Both the position numbers and the translations under genes were made by a program. The notes beneath the pieces are model-generated. The model was not told the origin of the DNA and did no database searches. It was given only the letters and a program-made list of their open reading frames with translations. A stretch of DNA of 58,735 nt from Chloroflexota bacterium (GTDB lineage: Bacteria; Chloroflexota; Dehalococcoidia; Lucifugimonadales; UBA3495). Every line of letters begins with the position of its first letter. Position 1 is the first letter of the stretch. Of the stretch, positions 45,386-55,359 are shown piece after piece. Where the stretch lies: contig JAPPMU010000021.1 in assembly GCA_028873965.1 (NCBI GenBank), positions 1-58,735 of the forward strand, written 5' to 3'.

Positions 45386-45958
45386 ATGACGCTGGTTGGC
45401 CACTTGAAATTTCCCGCCTGGATCCTGGCGGTACTTCTCACGGTGTGGTTGGGACTGGCGCCCGCCGCGTTGGCGCAGGACATCGTAGGTCAGGACTCCA
45501 AGCGCGCCGAATCCGTCGCCGGTCCGTACTCCGTAGTGGTCGACGCCCAGACCCTGCCGTCGTTGCAGTCGGTGCAGTTTTTCATCCGGATCACGGAGAC
45601 TTCGACAGCTGCTCCCGCAGAGGACCTCACCGTGACCGTCCTGACCACGTGGAGCGGAAGCGAAGATACCGGGGAAAACATCGCTCTTAGCCCAAACGTC
45701 CCGGGGCTGTACACGGCCACTCTGAAATTCGACCCTGGCAGGTGGGAGACCACCATCCTGATCGAGCCGCCGTCCGGGGGTTCCTACGGCGCCGACGGGT
45801 TCGTGTTTGACGTCCCTGAGCCCACCAGCGACTCGGAGGCCGGCTTCGTCTTCATCGGCGTGGCGGTGATCCTGATAGTCGGCGCCGGCTACCTGACCTG
45901 GAGGATCCGCCGGAACCAGCAAGCCCGGGACGTTGCCCGCGGGGATGCGCCACAGTGA
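45386..45958 (+). CDS. Exported membrane-anchored protein next to CtaG (FixH/YtkA-like)
   Basis: A 190-residue protein with a signal peptide (hydrophobic to about residue 30, cleavage after AALA), a ~110-residue beta-rich extracytoplasmic domain, and one C-terminal helix (about 152-172). It resembles the YtkA/FixH-like domains found beside cytochrome oxidase and copper genes. It overlaps the following CtaG-like gene by 4 nt (GTGA). It may therefore help in copper handling or oxidase assembly. The family match is weak. Confidence 0.55.
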   Translation: MTLVGHLKFPAWILAVLLTVWLGLAPAALAQDIVGQDSKRAESVAGPYSVVVDAQTLPSLQSVQFFIRITETSTAAPAEDLTVTVLTTWSGSEDTGENIALSPNVPGLYTATLKFDPGRWETTILIEPPSGGSYGADGFVFDVPEPTSDSEAGFVFIGVAVILIVGAGYLTWRIRRNQQARDVARGDAPQ

Positions 45959-46968
45959 CCGGAATTCTGAGCCGTAGGTGGGGCGTTTGGGCCCTGGGCA
46001 CGGTAGCGGCGGCAACCGCCGGCGCAGCGCTGAATTTCGGCATCGCCTCGGCCCACCAGGGGATCCCGCCCGGGCAAACTCCGGCAACCGCCTGGGGTTT
46101 CGTGACCAATCCGGTGCCCAGCCTGTTTCTGCTGGGCGCGGTTTACCTGTACGTCAACGGACTCAACAACTGGCCCAACCCGACCCACCGGGTCAACGCG
46201 TGGCAAAAGGCGTGCTTCTTTTCGGGAATACTGGTGCTGTTCGCCGCCCTGCAATCGCCCATCGAGCCGTTGGCGGAGCACTATTTCTCCGTTCACCAGG
46301 TGCAACACCTGATGGTTCGCATGGTCGGTCCCTTGCTGATCCTGCTCGGCGCGCCGCTGACCCCCATGCTGCGCGGGATGCCGACCTGGGCCCGCCGGAA
46401 CATCGTCCGCCGGCTGGTGCGTTCTCCCTTGGCCCGGTGGGCCTACGGGAAACTCACCAACCCGGTGTTCACCACCGTTACCTTCCTCGCTCTGCTCTTC
46501 ATCTGGCAAGCCCCGGGCCCGCACGACCTGGCGGTGCACAACGATTGGGTCCACGAGCTGATGCACGGAACGATGCTGACCAGCGGATTCCTGTTCTGGT
46601 GGATCGTAATCGACCCCAAGCCGCACCGCTCTCGCCTGCACTATGGTCTGCGCGTGCTTTACCTCGGCCTCATTGTGCTGCCCAACACGCTGCTGGGAGC
46701 CGGGATCACGTTCCAGGAAGGGTTGATCTACTCGGCGTACCAGGAACTTCCGCGTCCGTGGGAAGGTTTCTCCTATCTGTCCGATCAGCGGTTTGGCGGC
46801 CTGATCCTGTGGGTGCCGGGCGACATGATGAGCATCTTGGCCGCCGGCATCGTGATGTTCATGTGGTACCAGCGGGAGATGGAGGCTAATCCGAACCCGC
46901 CGATGCCCCAACCGGCTATCGACGCGGACGGTGACGACGGCGTTGAGCCGGATCAGACGGAGCGCTAG
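45955..46968 (+). CDS. CtaG-like cytochrome c oxidase assembly membrane protein
   Basis: The 337-residue protein has about seven membrane helices and the conserved His-containing blocks SVHQVQHLMVRMVGPLL (about 110-126) and DWVHELMHGTMLTSGF (about 197-212). These are the marks of the caa3-type CtaG family, thought to handle copper for oxidase assembly. The start is GTG 45955, overlapping the upstream gene. The C-terminal tail is acidic (DADGDDGVEPDQTE). No oxidase subunit genes are in the window. Confidence 0.87.
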   Translation: MTGILSRRWGVWALGTVAAATAGAALNFGIASAHQGIPPGQTPATAWGFVTNPVPSLFLLGAVYLYVNGLNNWPNPTHRVNAWQKACFFSGILVLFAALQSPIEPLAEHYFSVHQVQHLMVRMVGPLLILLGAPLTPMLRGMPTWARRNIVRRLVRSPLARWAYGKLTNPVFTTVTFLALLFIWQAPGPHDLAVHNDWVHELMHGTMLTSGFLFWWIVIDPKPHRSRLHYGLRVLYLGLIVLPNTLLGAGITFQEGLIYSAYQELPRPWEGFSYLSDQRFGGLILWVPGDMMSILAAGIVMFMWYQREMEANPNPPMPQPAIDADGDDGVEPDQTER

Positions 46969-47062
46969 ACCCCCGGCCGGCCCAATGAAATTGACCATCC
47001 CCGAACGTAACTTGTACGATGTGGGCCGTTGTCTGACCGATCCCCAAATCGACCGGTGAAGT

Positions 47063-48184
47063 ATGGCTACTAGCAACGGAATCCGCCCCGAACCGCGTTT
47101 CGACTGGTTTATTCCCATCGACGGCGACGGCGCGCGCGCCGGCACGGTCCGCGCGGACCGGCCGCCGACCTTCGAATACCTGCGGCAGGTAGCGGAAACG
47201 GCAGAGCAGTGCGGTTTCTACTCCATGCTCATTCCCACGCGTTTCGCCAACGGCCTTTTTTCGGAGGACGCGCCCCTGGCTGAGACCTGGACCACGGCGA
47301 CCGCGTTGGCGGCAGTGACCTCCAAAATCCGCTTCCTGGTGGCGGTGAGACCCGGGTTCATTGCTCTCGGGTTGTTTGCCCAGATGGCCGCCGCGCTGCA
47401 CCAGATATCCGGGGGACGCCTGGACATCAACATCGTGCCCGGCGGTATCCAGAATGACTTCGAACGGGTGGGCGAGGTCAGCGACCACGCGACGCGCTAT
47501 GAGAGGGCCGAAGAGTTCATCCAGGCCTGCCGGGCCCTGTGGCAAGACCCGCAGCCGGTGACTTACTCCGGCGATTTCTACCGGCTTGCCGATGCCTATT
47601 GCGCCCCCGCTCCGGGCCACGACGGCCCCAAGTTCTACCTCGGCGGCGCGTCCCCCCGGGCGCTGGGGCTCTCCGCCCGCCAGGCCGACGTGCACCTGGG
47701 ATGGATCGAGCCACTGGAGGATACCGCCCAGCGCGTCGCCGATTTGAAGCAACAATTCGCTGGCGCCGGCCGGCCGCTAACCCTGGGGTTGCGGACCCAC
47801 CTGGTCATACGAGACGACGAAGACGACGCCTGGGAAGCGGCGCGTCGCCTCATCGCCGACGCTGCGCCGGAGGTCAAGGCACAGCGTCAATCCGCCATCG
47901 TGGGCACTCCAATGGTGGGTCAGCAGGCCCAGGCCCGCGAAGCCGAAGATCACCGCCTCGGGCGGCACTTGTGGAATGGCCTGTCCGAGGTCCGGGTCAA
48001 CTGCGGCAGCGCCCTGGTGGGCACGCCGGAACAGGTGGCTGACGCGCTGCTGGACTACTGGCATTTGGGCATCGACGAGTTCATCCTCAGCGGCTTCCCC
48101 CACGTCGAAGAGTGCCAGCGGGCGGCCGAAGATCTGTTGCCGCTGGTGCGCGAGCGGGTGGCGTCCGAAAACGGTGAACGCTGA
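47063..48184 (+). CDS. LLM-class flavin-dependent monooxygenase (SsuD-like)
   Basis: The 373-residue TIM-barrel enzyme resembles alkanesulfonate monooxygenase: RFDWFIPIDGDG at the N-terminus, SRRG-like core AVRPGFIALGLFAQMAAALHQISGGRLDINIVPGG, and the C-terminal FILSGFPHVEECQRAAEDLLP, the SsuD signature. It oxidises a substrate with FMNH2 and O2, often cleaving C-S bonds. No flavin reductase or sulfonate transporter is adjacent. It lies between CtaG and the FtsX-like genes on the same strand. Confidence 0.88.
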   Translation: MATSNGIRPEPRFDWFIPIDGDGARAGTVRADRPPTFEYLRQVAETAEQCGFYSMLIPTRFANGLFSEDAPLAETWTTATALAAVTSKIRFLVAVRPGFIALGLFAQMAAALHQISGGRLDINIVPGGIQNDFERVGEVSDHATRYERAEEFIQACRALWQDPQPVTYSGDFYRLADAYCAPAPGHDGPKFYLGGASPRALGLSARQADVHLGWIEPLEDTAQRVADLKQQFAGAGRPLTLGLRTHLVIRDDEDDAWEAARRLIADAAPEVKAQRQSAIVGTPMVGQQAQAREAEDHRLGRHLWNGLSEVRVNCGSALVGTPEQVADALLDYWHLGIDEFILSGFPHVEECQRAAEDLLPLVRERVASENGER

Positions 48185-48223
48185 TCCTCGCGGGCGCTGG
48201 CGTTTGCGCCGGGACATCACGCC

Positions 48224-51200
48224 TTGAACCGTAATTTCGCCCTGCTGCTCTGGCTGCTTCCCAGGCGGATCCGTTCCGCGTGGGGGTTGTTGGCCGTTAC
48301 TGCCTTCGGCGTGCTGGCGGCGGTAACCATCATGGCGCTGGGCGCGATGTACTCGCAGGGACTGGCCGAGGCCGGCCTGCGGCACTCCCTGGCGGTTACC
48401 TCGCCTACCGTCATCAACACCCAGATTGTTGTGCGCAACCGCCCGTTGGGTGACAAGGACTACACCTCGCTCCGCACCGACATCGAGCACATCATCGACG
48501 AAAACACGGACTATTTGAAAAGAGGCCAGGAACGCTACGGCAAGATGCTGCCCACGCTGCCTTTTGTGCAGGTAGGCGCTCCCTTTGGAATTTCCGACGT
48601 TCCCCTGGGCCGGCCGTTTTTCATCACCGAGTTTGAGAAGCACTCGCGACTGGTGGAAGGCCGCTGGCCGTCGCCGACGGTCGGAAACGAACCCGGTTCC
48701 TGCGTCAATCTCGTGGACGGCTGCCCGCGCATCGAGGGCGTACTGGGACTCGACACTTCGCGCCTCATGGGATGGGGAGTTGGCAAAGAAGCCTGGCTGG
48801 TGGTGTTCCCCGGAAACGACGACGAACCTGCCGAGTACATCGGTGTCGAGATCGTGGGCATCGCCGAACCCAACGACCCCCGCGAAGAGTACTGGATGGG
48901 TTCCGCGGACTATTTCCGAATGGGCGACTGGGAAGGCCGGCCCGTGGCGCCCATTTACGTGAACGAGCAGGCGTTCTTCGACGGCATCGGTAAGCCTTTC
49001 CCCACCCTCGTCGGCGATTACGGCTGGTTCCTCTACATCAACCCCGACGTCATCACCGCTTCGACGGTGCAGCAAACACGTGACGACCTGACCGCCCTGG
49101 AAACGGGCATCAACAGCCGGTTCCCCCGGTCCTACGTACTCACCGGGCTCGAAAACAGCCGGGGCACGGGCGTGCTGGCCACGTACCAGCGGGAACTTAC
49201 CCTGGCGCGAGCCCCGCTGATCCTGTTCATTTCGCTGGTGGTCGTGGTCATCCTCTACTTCCTCGCCCTGGCCGTGGGACTGCTGGCCGGCGCCCGCTCT
49301 GCGGAATCTTCCATGCTGCGCAGCCGGGGAGCCAGCATCGGTCAAGTCGGCGGTCTTCTCGCCGCGGGAGAGGGTCTCATCGTGGTCGCGGCTACGCTGA
49401 TCGGGCCGCTGCTGGCCTGGGGCATCGGCAGCCTCCTGCTGGTGGAGACCATCAACCCGGCGGCCCGCGCCGGCGCCGGGGAGGCTCCTCTTGACGTGTC
49501 CCTATCCTGGCAGATGTACGCCATGGGAGCCGTCGGCGGCCTGCTCAGCCTGGCGGTGCTGACCGTAGCCGGCGGCAGCCTGGCCCGCCTCGGCATCCTG
49601 GATTTCCTGCGCGCCCGGGCGCGCCCGCCGTCCGCGCCGTGGCTGCAGCGGTACTACATCGACATCATCGCGGTGGTCGCCCTGGCCGTCCTGGTTTGGC
49701 AGATCCGACAGCGGGGCGGCTTCGTGGAGAGTGAGTTGACCGGCCGCGCGCCGGCGTTGGACCCTTCGCTGCTGTTGGCGCCGTCTGCGGCCCTGTTGAC
49801 CCTGGCCTTCCTGCTGCTCCGGGCTTTGCCCTGGCTGATGACGGGTACCGCGTGGGCCTCTCAGCAGTTGGCGCCGGCCTGGATCAGCCTGTCGTTGCGC
49901 AGGATGGCCCGTCATCCGCTTCCCTACGCTTCATTGACCGTGGTTGTGACGCTGGCGGCGGCCCTGGGCGTGTTCGCGGGAACCTTCCAAACCACGCTGG
50001 CTCGCAGCGAAGCGGACCAGGCAAACCACAGCGTTGGGGGCGACATCACCCTGGGCGGCACCAGCTTCATCGGCCGCACCGAACAGCAGCGGATCGATCA
50101 GCTGAAGTCCATCGACGGGATCGAAGCGGTGTCGCCAATTATCCGGGAGCCGGTCGGGTTCATCGACGGACCGTTCCAGCGGGGGACCGTCATGGGCGTT
50201 GATCCGCTGACCATCGGGCAGGTTTCCTGGTGGCGCGACGACTTCGTCGACGGAGAACCAACGCCCCTTGACACTCTGGTGGCGCCACTGCGACGGACAC
50301 TGTCCCCAGAGACTGCCGGAGTTGAGATACCACAGGGCGCCGAGGAGATCGGCGTCTGGGTGAGACGTGACGACGCACCGACCGTTGGCGCGTCGGTGCC
50401 GTTGCCCAGCTACCGACTGTGGCTGCGCGCCGGTAATGATCGCGGACGTTATCGCAACCTCGAGTTGGGAATACTGAGCCAGCATCAGACCGGTTGGCAC
50501 CATCTGACGACGCCTTTGCCCGAGGAGAGCGCGACCGTACAAGCCGACGACCAATGGCGAGTGGTCTCAATCTTCATTTCCGGGGACTCATTTGCACGGA
50601 CACCTCCGGGTGGCCTCTCCTTTGACGGCGTGACCGTGTACGGGCCCAATTTCCCAGCAGACGGCGAGGTGATTGAAGGATTTGAAGATATCGGTCCCTG
50701 GGTGCCGTTGCCCCAGGCTGGAAACGTTCCCGATCGTACCGAGCGATCCCCGGATGCCGCCCACACGGGCGACACCGGCCTCTCCATCAGGTGGGAGGAG
50801 CCGCTCGGCAGGTCTCCCCGGGGCATCGTCATCCCGCCCGCTCCGCTGCCGTTGCCGGCCATCACCGGGCCCGGTTTTGTTCCTGACCAGACGGTCAGGA
50901 TCACTGTGGACGGATACATCGTACCGGCCCGGGTCACGGGTACCGTCAACCACTTTCCCACTCTGGACGCCAGGCGTTCGTTAGTGGTGGTGTCGGTGTA
51001 CGAGTTGCGGGCCTGGTTGAACCAGGCTCCGGGCGCCCAACCCATCACTCCTGACGAGTGGTGGTTCGACGTGGTTGAAGGCGCCGACCGGGAACGAGTG
51101 GCTGCCGAGATCCTGGACGTCGGATACCGACTGTCCTTCCTTCGGGACCGCGACGACGCCGTGGACCTGGCAACGCGCAATCCGCTGGCCGGCGGAGCCT

Positions 51201-51619
51201 GGGACGCCTTGACTGGAATCGGACTGGCTGCTCTGGCGCTGGCCGTAGGACTGGCCCTGTGCGCTCACGCCGCAGTTGCGGTGCGCGAACAGCGGGTCGA
51301 CATGTCGGTGGGGGCTGCGCTGGGCATACCCCAGTGGCAGAGGATCGCCGGCCTGGCACTGGAACGGGTCATCGTAGGCATCCTGGGGATCATAGTCGGC
51401 GGGCTGGCCGGTTGGGGACTGGCGCGGTGGACCCTGGGCGAGTTGGCCGGAAACGCGGCCGGAGGCGCCGTCACCCCGCCCATCATATTTGTAGCGGAAG
51501 GTCCCTGGTTGATCGCCACCTTCCTTTGCCTCGTGGTCGCCGCGATTGCGGCAATCGGTCTCTCCGGCGCGGTGGCGCGCCGTTTGCGCCCACCCGAAGT
51601 GCTGAGAGAGGCGGAGTAG
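48224..51619 (+). CDS. FtsX-like ABC transporter permease (first of a pair)
   Basis: A 1131-residue protein with two FtsX/MacB-type halves. Helix groups are at about residues 15-45, 325-440, 480-610 and the last 120 residues, with large extracytoplasmic segments in between (about 50-320 and 600-980). It starts at TTG 48224. It is followed 6 nt later by a paralog of the same layout. No ATPase is present in the window, so it must borrow one or work with a distant gene. Such proteins export lipids, peptides or lipoproteins, or transmit mechanical signals; the cargo is unknown. Confidence 0.8.
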   Translation: MNRNFALLLWLLPRRIRSAWGLLAVTAFGVLAAVTIMALGAMYSQGLAEAGLRHSLAVTSPTVINTQIVVRNRPLGDKDYTSLRTDIEHIIDENTDYLKRGQERYGKMLPTLPFVQVGAPFGISDVPLGRPFFITEFEKHSRLVEGRWPSPTVGNEPGSCVNLVDGCPRIEGVLGLDTSRLMGWGVGKEAWLVVFPGNDDEPAEYIGVEIVGIAEPNDPREEYWMGSADYFRMGDWEGRPVAPIYVNEQAFFDGIGKPFPTLVGDYGWFLYINPDVITASTVQQTRDDLTALETGINSRFPRSYVLTGLENSRGTGVLATYQRELTLARAPLILFISLVVVVILYFLALAVGLLAGARSAESSMLRSRGASIGQVGGLLAAGEGLIVVAATLIGPLLAWGIGSLLLVETINPAARAGAGEAPLDVSLSWQMYAMGAVGGLLSLAVLTVAGGSLARLGILDFLRARARPPSAPWLQRYYIDIIAVVALAVLVWQIRQRGGFVESELTGRAPALDPSLLLAPSAALLTLAFLLLRALPWLMTGTAWASQQLAPAWISLSLRRMARHPLPYASLTVVVTLAAALGVFAGTFQTTLARSEADQANHSVGGDITLGGTSFIGRTEQQRIDQLKSIDGIEAVSPIIREPVGFIDGPFQRGTVMGVDPLTIGQVSWWRDDFVDGEPTPLDTLVAPLRRTLSPETAGVEIPQGAEEIGVWVRRDDAPTVGASVPLPSYRLWLRAGNDRGRYRNLELGILSQHQTGWHHLTTPLPEESATVQADDQWRVVSIFISGDSFARTPPGGLSFDGVTVYGPNFPADGEVIEGFEDIGPWVPLPQAGNVPDRTERSPDAAHTGDTGLSIRWEEPLGRSPRGIVIPPAPLPLPAITGPGFVPDQTVRITVDGYIVPARVTGTVNHFPTLDARRSLVVVSVYELRAWLNQAPGAQPITPDEWWFDVVEGADRERVAAEILDVGYRLSFLRDRDDAVDLATRNPLAGGAWDALTGIGLAALALAVGLALCAHAAVAVREQRVDMSVGAALGIPQWQRIAGLALERVIVGILGIIVGGLAGWGLARWTLGELAGNAAGGAVTPPIIFVAEGPWLIATFLCLVVAAIAAIGLSGAVARRLRPPEVLREAE

Positions 51620-51625
51620 TCGCAC

Positions 51626-54600
51626 ATGACCGCCATCCTCAACCTGGGTTACGTTCTGGCGCGACGACGGCTGATGTCGTCATTCCGCATGGAGCTGACG
51701 GTCCTCCTGGGAGTCACGCTGGCCGTAGTGCTGCTGTCCAGCGCGGTGGTTTTCAATGACCTGCTGGCGGAGACCGCGCTGCGCCGCGCCCTGGCCGACG
51801 CCGAATCCAGCGACGTGAATCTCTGGGTGCGGGTTTTCAACGACCTTGACGACCCCCGCACCGCGACTCCGGCCAGCGACCGCTACCTCACCAGCCGGCA
51901 ATTCGTCGCGCACCGTGTTCTTCCTCCCTTGGGAGATGCCGTCGGAGCCGTCTCCTTCCAGGTGGAAACCGCGACCTTCTACTTCACCGGACGACCCAAC
52001 CTCGACTTGCCCAACGACGTCCGCCCCCGCGGACGGATGCAATACCTGTCCGGCCTGCAAGATGGGAAGGCAGAACTGGTCCAGGGTCGCTGGCCCGAAG
52101 TGTCCGGTGACGGAGGATACGACGACAGCACGGGAGATACCGACGGGATCGTCGTTGAAATCGTGGTGGATTCCCTGGGGCTGCAATTCCTGGACCTTGA
52201 ACTGGGCGAGGGGTTCGAAATCGTGCCGGCCACCGGAGGCGACGACCAGCCATCAACCCGCGTCGTGGTGGTGGGTGTCATCGAGCCGGCCGACCTGGAG
52301 GACGAGTACTGGTACCGCCGTCACAAACTGCTTGCGTATCAGGATGACGATTGGACGCTGGTTCCTCTGTTCACCTCGGAACAGGCGTTGCGCCAGCAGA
52401 TTGGCCGCCGTTATCCCGGCATCTACACCAGTTCCGCCTGGTTTGTGCAGATTGACCGGGAAGGAATTCCCGCCAAGCGTGTGGATGAGCTGCAACGAGA
52501 GCTGCAACGAGTGCGGAGAGATGTAACTAACAATCTTCCCAACGGCAGCACGTCCACCGGGTTGATCCGCATCCTGGAGGACCACGAAGAGCAGTTGCTG
52601 CTGGCGCGCATCCCGCTGTTCCTGATGGTATTCCTGGTTACCGGCATCCTCGCTTACTACCTGACCATCACCGCCGGGATGGTGATTCGCGCCCGCGCCG
52701 GCGAGATCGCCATGCTCAAGAGCCGCGGCGCGACCACGGTCCAAATCGGCATCCTGACACTGGTTGAAGGCCTCCTTCTGGCCGGACCGGCGCTGATCGC
52801 CGGCGCCCTGCTCTCCCCGGTGCTGGCCAGAGCTTTGGGCGGGCTGGTATTCGACGCCGAATCCGTGGGAGCTCCGGTCTCACTGTCCTGGCAGGCATTC
52901 GGGATGGGCGCGGCGGGCGCGGCGTTGGCCGTGATCGTGCTCTCGCTCGCGACCCTAGCGGCCGCGAGCAAAGGGATCGTGGAGTTCCGCCAGTCCGGAG
53001 CCCGACCGGCGCGAACCCCGTTCATACACCGCTATTACCTGGACCTGCTGGCCTTGCTGGTCATCGCGTTCCTTTGGTGGCAGATCTCCAGCCGGGGAAC
53101 CGTTCTGACCCGGGGCCTGGGCAGCCGGGATCTGGAAATCGATTTCGCCCTGCTGCTGGGCCCGGCGTTGGGTCTGATTGCCTTGGGCTTGCTGGTCATG
53201 CGGCTGTTCCCGCTGTTCCTGGGCATATCCGCCAGGGTCGTGGGGCCCGTGGGGCCCGGCTGGCTGGTGCAGGGTCTGCGCCGCATCGCCCGCGACCCCA
53301 TCGCGCCGGGGAGCCTGGTCGCGTTGCTCATGCTGGCAACCGCCTTGGGTGTGGTTGGCAGCGCGTTCTCGGCCACCCTGAACCGCAGCTTGGATGACCG
53401 CGTTCGATACGACATCGGCGCGGACATCCGGGTTCAACACGACAACGGCCGCATTGCGCGAGCCTTCGCCGGGCTGTCCGACGTGCTGCCCAATTCCGCC
53501 GAAGCAATGCGTACCGAAGGCAGCCTGCTGACCGAAGGCTTCGGATCTCAGCGCGTGTCGGTCCTGGCCGTCGACTCCCCTCGCCTCGCGGACGTTGCCT
53601 GGTGGCGCGACGATTTTGCGAGCGGCGACGGTTTGTCTGAACTGATGGCCCAGATCGCACCAAACTCGGACGCTCCGGAAGGGTTGCCACTTCCCGACGG
53701 TACCACCGTCCTGTCTTTGTGGGCGATGACGACGCAGACCGGCCCGTTTCCCCGGGAGCCCCTGGTGGGTGTGGTCGCCCGATTGCGGGACGGTACCGGC
53801 CGTTTCTACGACGTACAATTGGGTGACGTACGCGAGACCCGCCAGTGGCAGAATTTGGAGGGCAATACCGTGCTTCGCCTGGGCCGCGGCGGCCGGCCCA
53901 CCGACGACCCGGAGGTGCCCCGGCTCGACGTGCCCCCGCACACCCTCGTCAACCTGCAAATCTCCGGCAGGACCAGCGGAGATCGCCCCGGCGTGCTCTT
54001 CGTCGACGGATTGACGGCCCATACTGACACCGGGGAGGTGGTCGTAGCCGGCCTGAACACTGCTGACGGCTGGAGCGTCATCGAAGACTACGTTCGGCCC
54101 GGACTCTACTCCGTGGAAACCAGCCGCAACGTTGCCCGACCCGGCACCACCGGTTCTGCCGTTTTCAGCTGGGCGCCCGGAGGCATCGGAGCGCCAGGTT
54201 TGTGGCCCGGCGAAGACGCTCCGCCGGTGAAGGCTCTGGTCAGCCCGGGCATCCTCGAAGCCACCGGCGCCGAAGTCGGCGAGCAGATCAACCTCGGTAT
54301 GTCCACCTTCGCGCTGCCCATCAAGATCGAAGGGGTTGCCGAGTTCTTCCCTACGGTGGACCCCAGGGAACAACCTTTCGTCATCACCGACCTCGGCGAG
54401 TTCGTCGAATACGCCAACCGGCACAGCCGGCGCATTTTCGGCGGCTCGGGCGAGGTTTGGCTGGACAGAGACATCGCCGTGGGCGACCTGGACCGCGCGC
54501 TGGCGGAGAGCCGGACGGCGGTTTCCAGTATGGAGAAACTGGGCTTGGCCGCCGGCAAGGCTTTCGTCGCGGAAGAGGAAGCGGCCCTGCGCGGCAAGCA

Positions 54601-55045
54601 GCCGCTGGCCAACGCGGGTTGGGGTGGCCTGCTGGTGATCATGTTCCTGGCCCTGGCGCTAGCCAGCGCCACCGGCATCGCGCTGTACAGTTGGCTGGAT
54701 ACGCGGGAGCGTCAGACCGAGTTTGCCCTGTTGCGGACGCTGGGCAGCACCCGCGGGCAACTCAACCTTGTGGTCTGGTTCAACCTCGCTATTGTCGTAA
54801 TTGCGGGAGTGGCCGTGGGAACCTGGGCCGGCGCCCAGATTGGAGCCGCGCTGCTGCCGGTCCTGGAAGTTGCCGAGGGCGGCGTCCGCGCCACCCCGCC
54901 GCTGACGTTCGAGACGGACTGGCGGATGCTGGCGCTGGCGTATGCAGTGCTGGCCACGGTGAGCGTGGTCACCGTGATCTGGCTGGCCTTCGTAACCAGC
55001 CGCCTGGAGGTCCAGCGGGTGCTGCGGGCGGGAGAAGGCGGCTAG
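51626..55045 (+). CDS. FtsX-like ABC transporter permease (second of a pair)
   Basis: A 1139-residue paralog of the upstream gene, with the same plan: N-terminal helix (about 20-45), four-helix FtsX block near 330-470 ending in the K-S-R-G motif LKSRGATTVQIG, a second set near 480-610, a large soluble segment, and a final three-helix block (LGGLLVIMFLALALAS; LLRTLGSTRGQL; VIWLAFVTSRLEV). It ends 14 nt from a gene on the other strand. The pair may form a heterodimeric permease. Start: ATG 51626. Confidence 0.82.
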   Translation: MTAILNLGYVLARRRLMSSFRMELTVLLGVTLAVVLLSSAVVFNDLLAETALRRALADAESSDVNLWVRVFNDLDDPRTATPASDRYLTSRQFVAHRVLPPLGDAVGAVSFQVETATFYFTGRPNLDLPNDVRPRGRMQYLSGLQDGKAELVQGRWPEVSGDGGYDDSTGDTDGIVVEIVVDSLGLQFLDLELGEGFEIVPATGGDDQPSTRVVVVGVIEPADLEDEYWYRRHKLLAYQDDDWTLVPLFTSEQALRQQIGRRYPGIYTSSAWFVQIDREGIPAKRVDELQRELQRVRRDVTNNLPNGSTSTGLIRILEDHEEQLLLARIPLFLMVFLVTGILAYYLTITAGMVIRARAGEIAMLKSRGATTVQIGILTLVEGLLLAGPALIAGALLSPVLARALGGLVFDAESVGAPVSLSWQAFGMGAAGAALAVIVLSLATLAAASKGIVEFRQSGARPARTPFIHRYYLDLLALLVIAFLWWQISSRGTVLTRGLGSRDLEIDFALLLGPALGLIALGLLVMRLFPLFLGISARVVGPVGPGWLVQGLRRIARDPIAPGSLVALLMLATALGVVGSAFSATLNRSLDDRVRYDIGADIRVQHDNGRIARAFAGLSDVLPNSAEAMRTEGSLLTEGFGSQRVSVLAVDSPRLADVAWWRDDFASGDGLSELMAQIAPNSDAPEGLPLPDGTTVLSLWAMTTQTGPFPREPLVGVVARLRDGTGRFYDVQLGDVRETRQWQNLEGNTVLRLGRGGRPTDDPEVPRLDVPPHTLVNLQISGRTSGDRPGVLFVDGLTAHTDTGEVVVAGLNTADGWSVIEDYVRPGLYSVETSRNVARPGTTGSAVFSWAPGGIGAPGLWPGEDAPPVKALVSPGILEATGAEVGEQINLGMSTFALPIKIEGVAEFFPTVDPREQPFVITDLGEFVEYANRHSRRIFGGSGEVWLDRDIAVGDLDRALAESRTAVSSMEKLGLAAGKAFVAEEEAALRGKQPLANAGWGGLLVIMFLALALASATGIALYSWLDTRERQTEFALLRTLGSTRGQLNLVVWFNLAIVVIAGVAVGTWAGAQIGAALLPVLEVAEGGVRATPPLTFETDWRMLALAYAVLATVSVVTVIWLAFVTSRLEVQRVLRAGEGG

Positions 55046-55059
55046 CCAGAGCGCGCAGG

Positions 55060-55329
55060 TTACGATTGGCTACCGGGCGCGCCGTTGCCATCCTGACGCC
55101 TAAGTTCGGCGATGGCGCTGGTGAGCTCCGCAATCGTGGCCATCATCACTTGCCGCTCCTCGGTGGCCTGTCGTCGCTCCTCATTGGCTTGTCGTCGCTC
55201 CTCATTGGCCTGGTTGATCAGTGCTTCAATGCGTTCATCGGAACGCTTCCTTTCTTCCGCTAATTGCTGCCAAGCTTCGTCGGCCCGCCGGTTGGCTTCC
55301 TCAGTGCGCTCTCGTTCTCTACTGAGCAT
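55060..55329 (-). CDS. Coiled-coil fragment duplicated from the upstream gene
   Basis: An 89-residue protein nearly identical to the C-terminal half of the gene at 55360 (SRERERTEEANRRADEAW and so on; each ending in TIAELT..I.ELRRQ). The similarity begins at GATCATGCTCAG, and the preceding DNA is unrelated, so this is a tandem partial duplication that lost the membrane N-terminus. Its ATG was an internal Met in the parent. No good ribosome binding site is upstream, so it may be silent. Confidence 0.55.
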   Translation of the reverse strand: MLSRERERTEEANRRADEAWQQLAEERKRSDERIEALINQANEERRQANEERRQATEERQVMMATIAELTSAIAELRRQDGNGAPGSQS

Positions 55330-55359
55330 GATCGCAAGAGGATAGCGACCGGGCGGCGG

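Noticed and set aside
47777..49345. A 522-residue ORF antisense to the monooxygenase and FtsX genes
   Set aside because: Mirror of two real genes; composition is typical of antisense shadow in GC-rich DNA.
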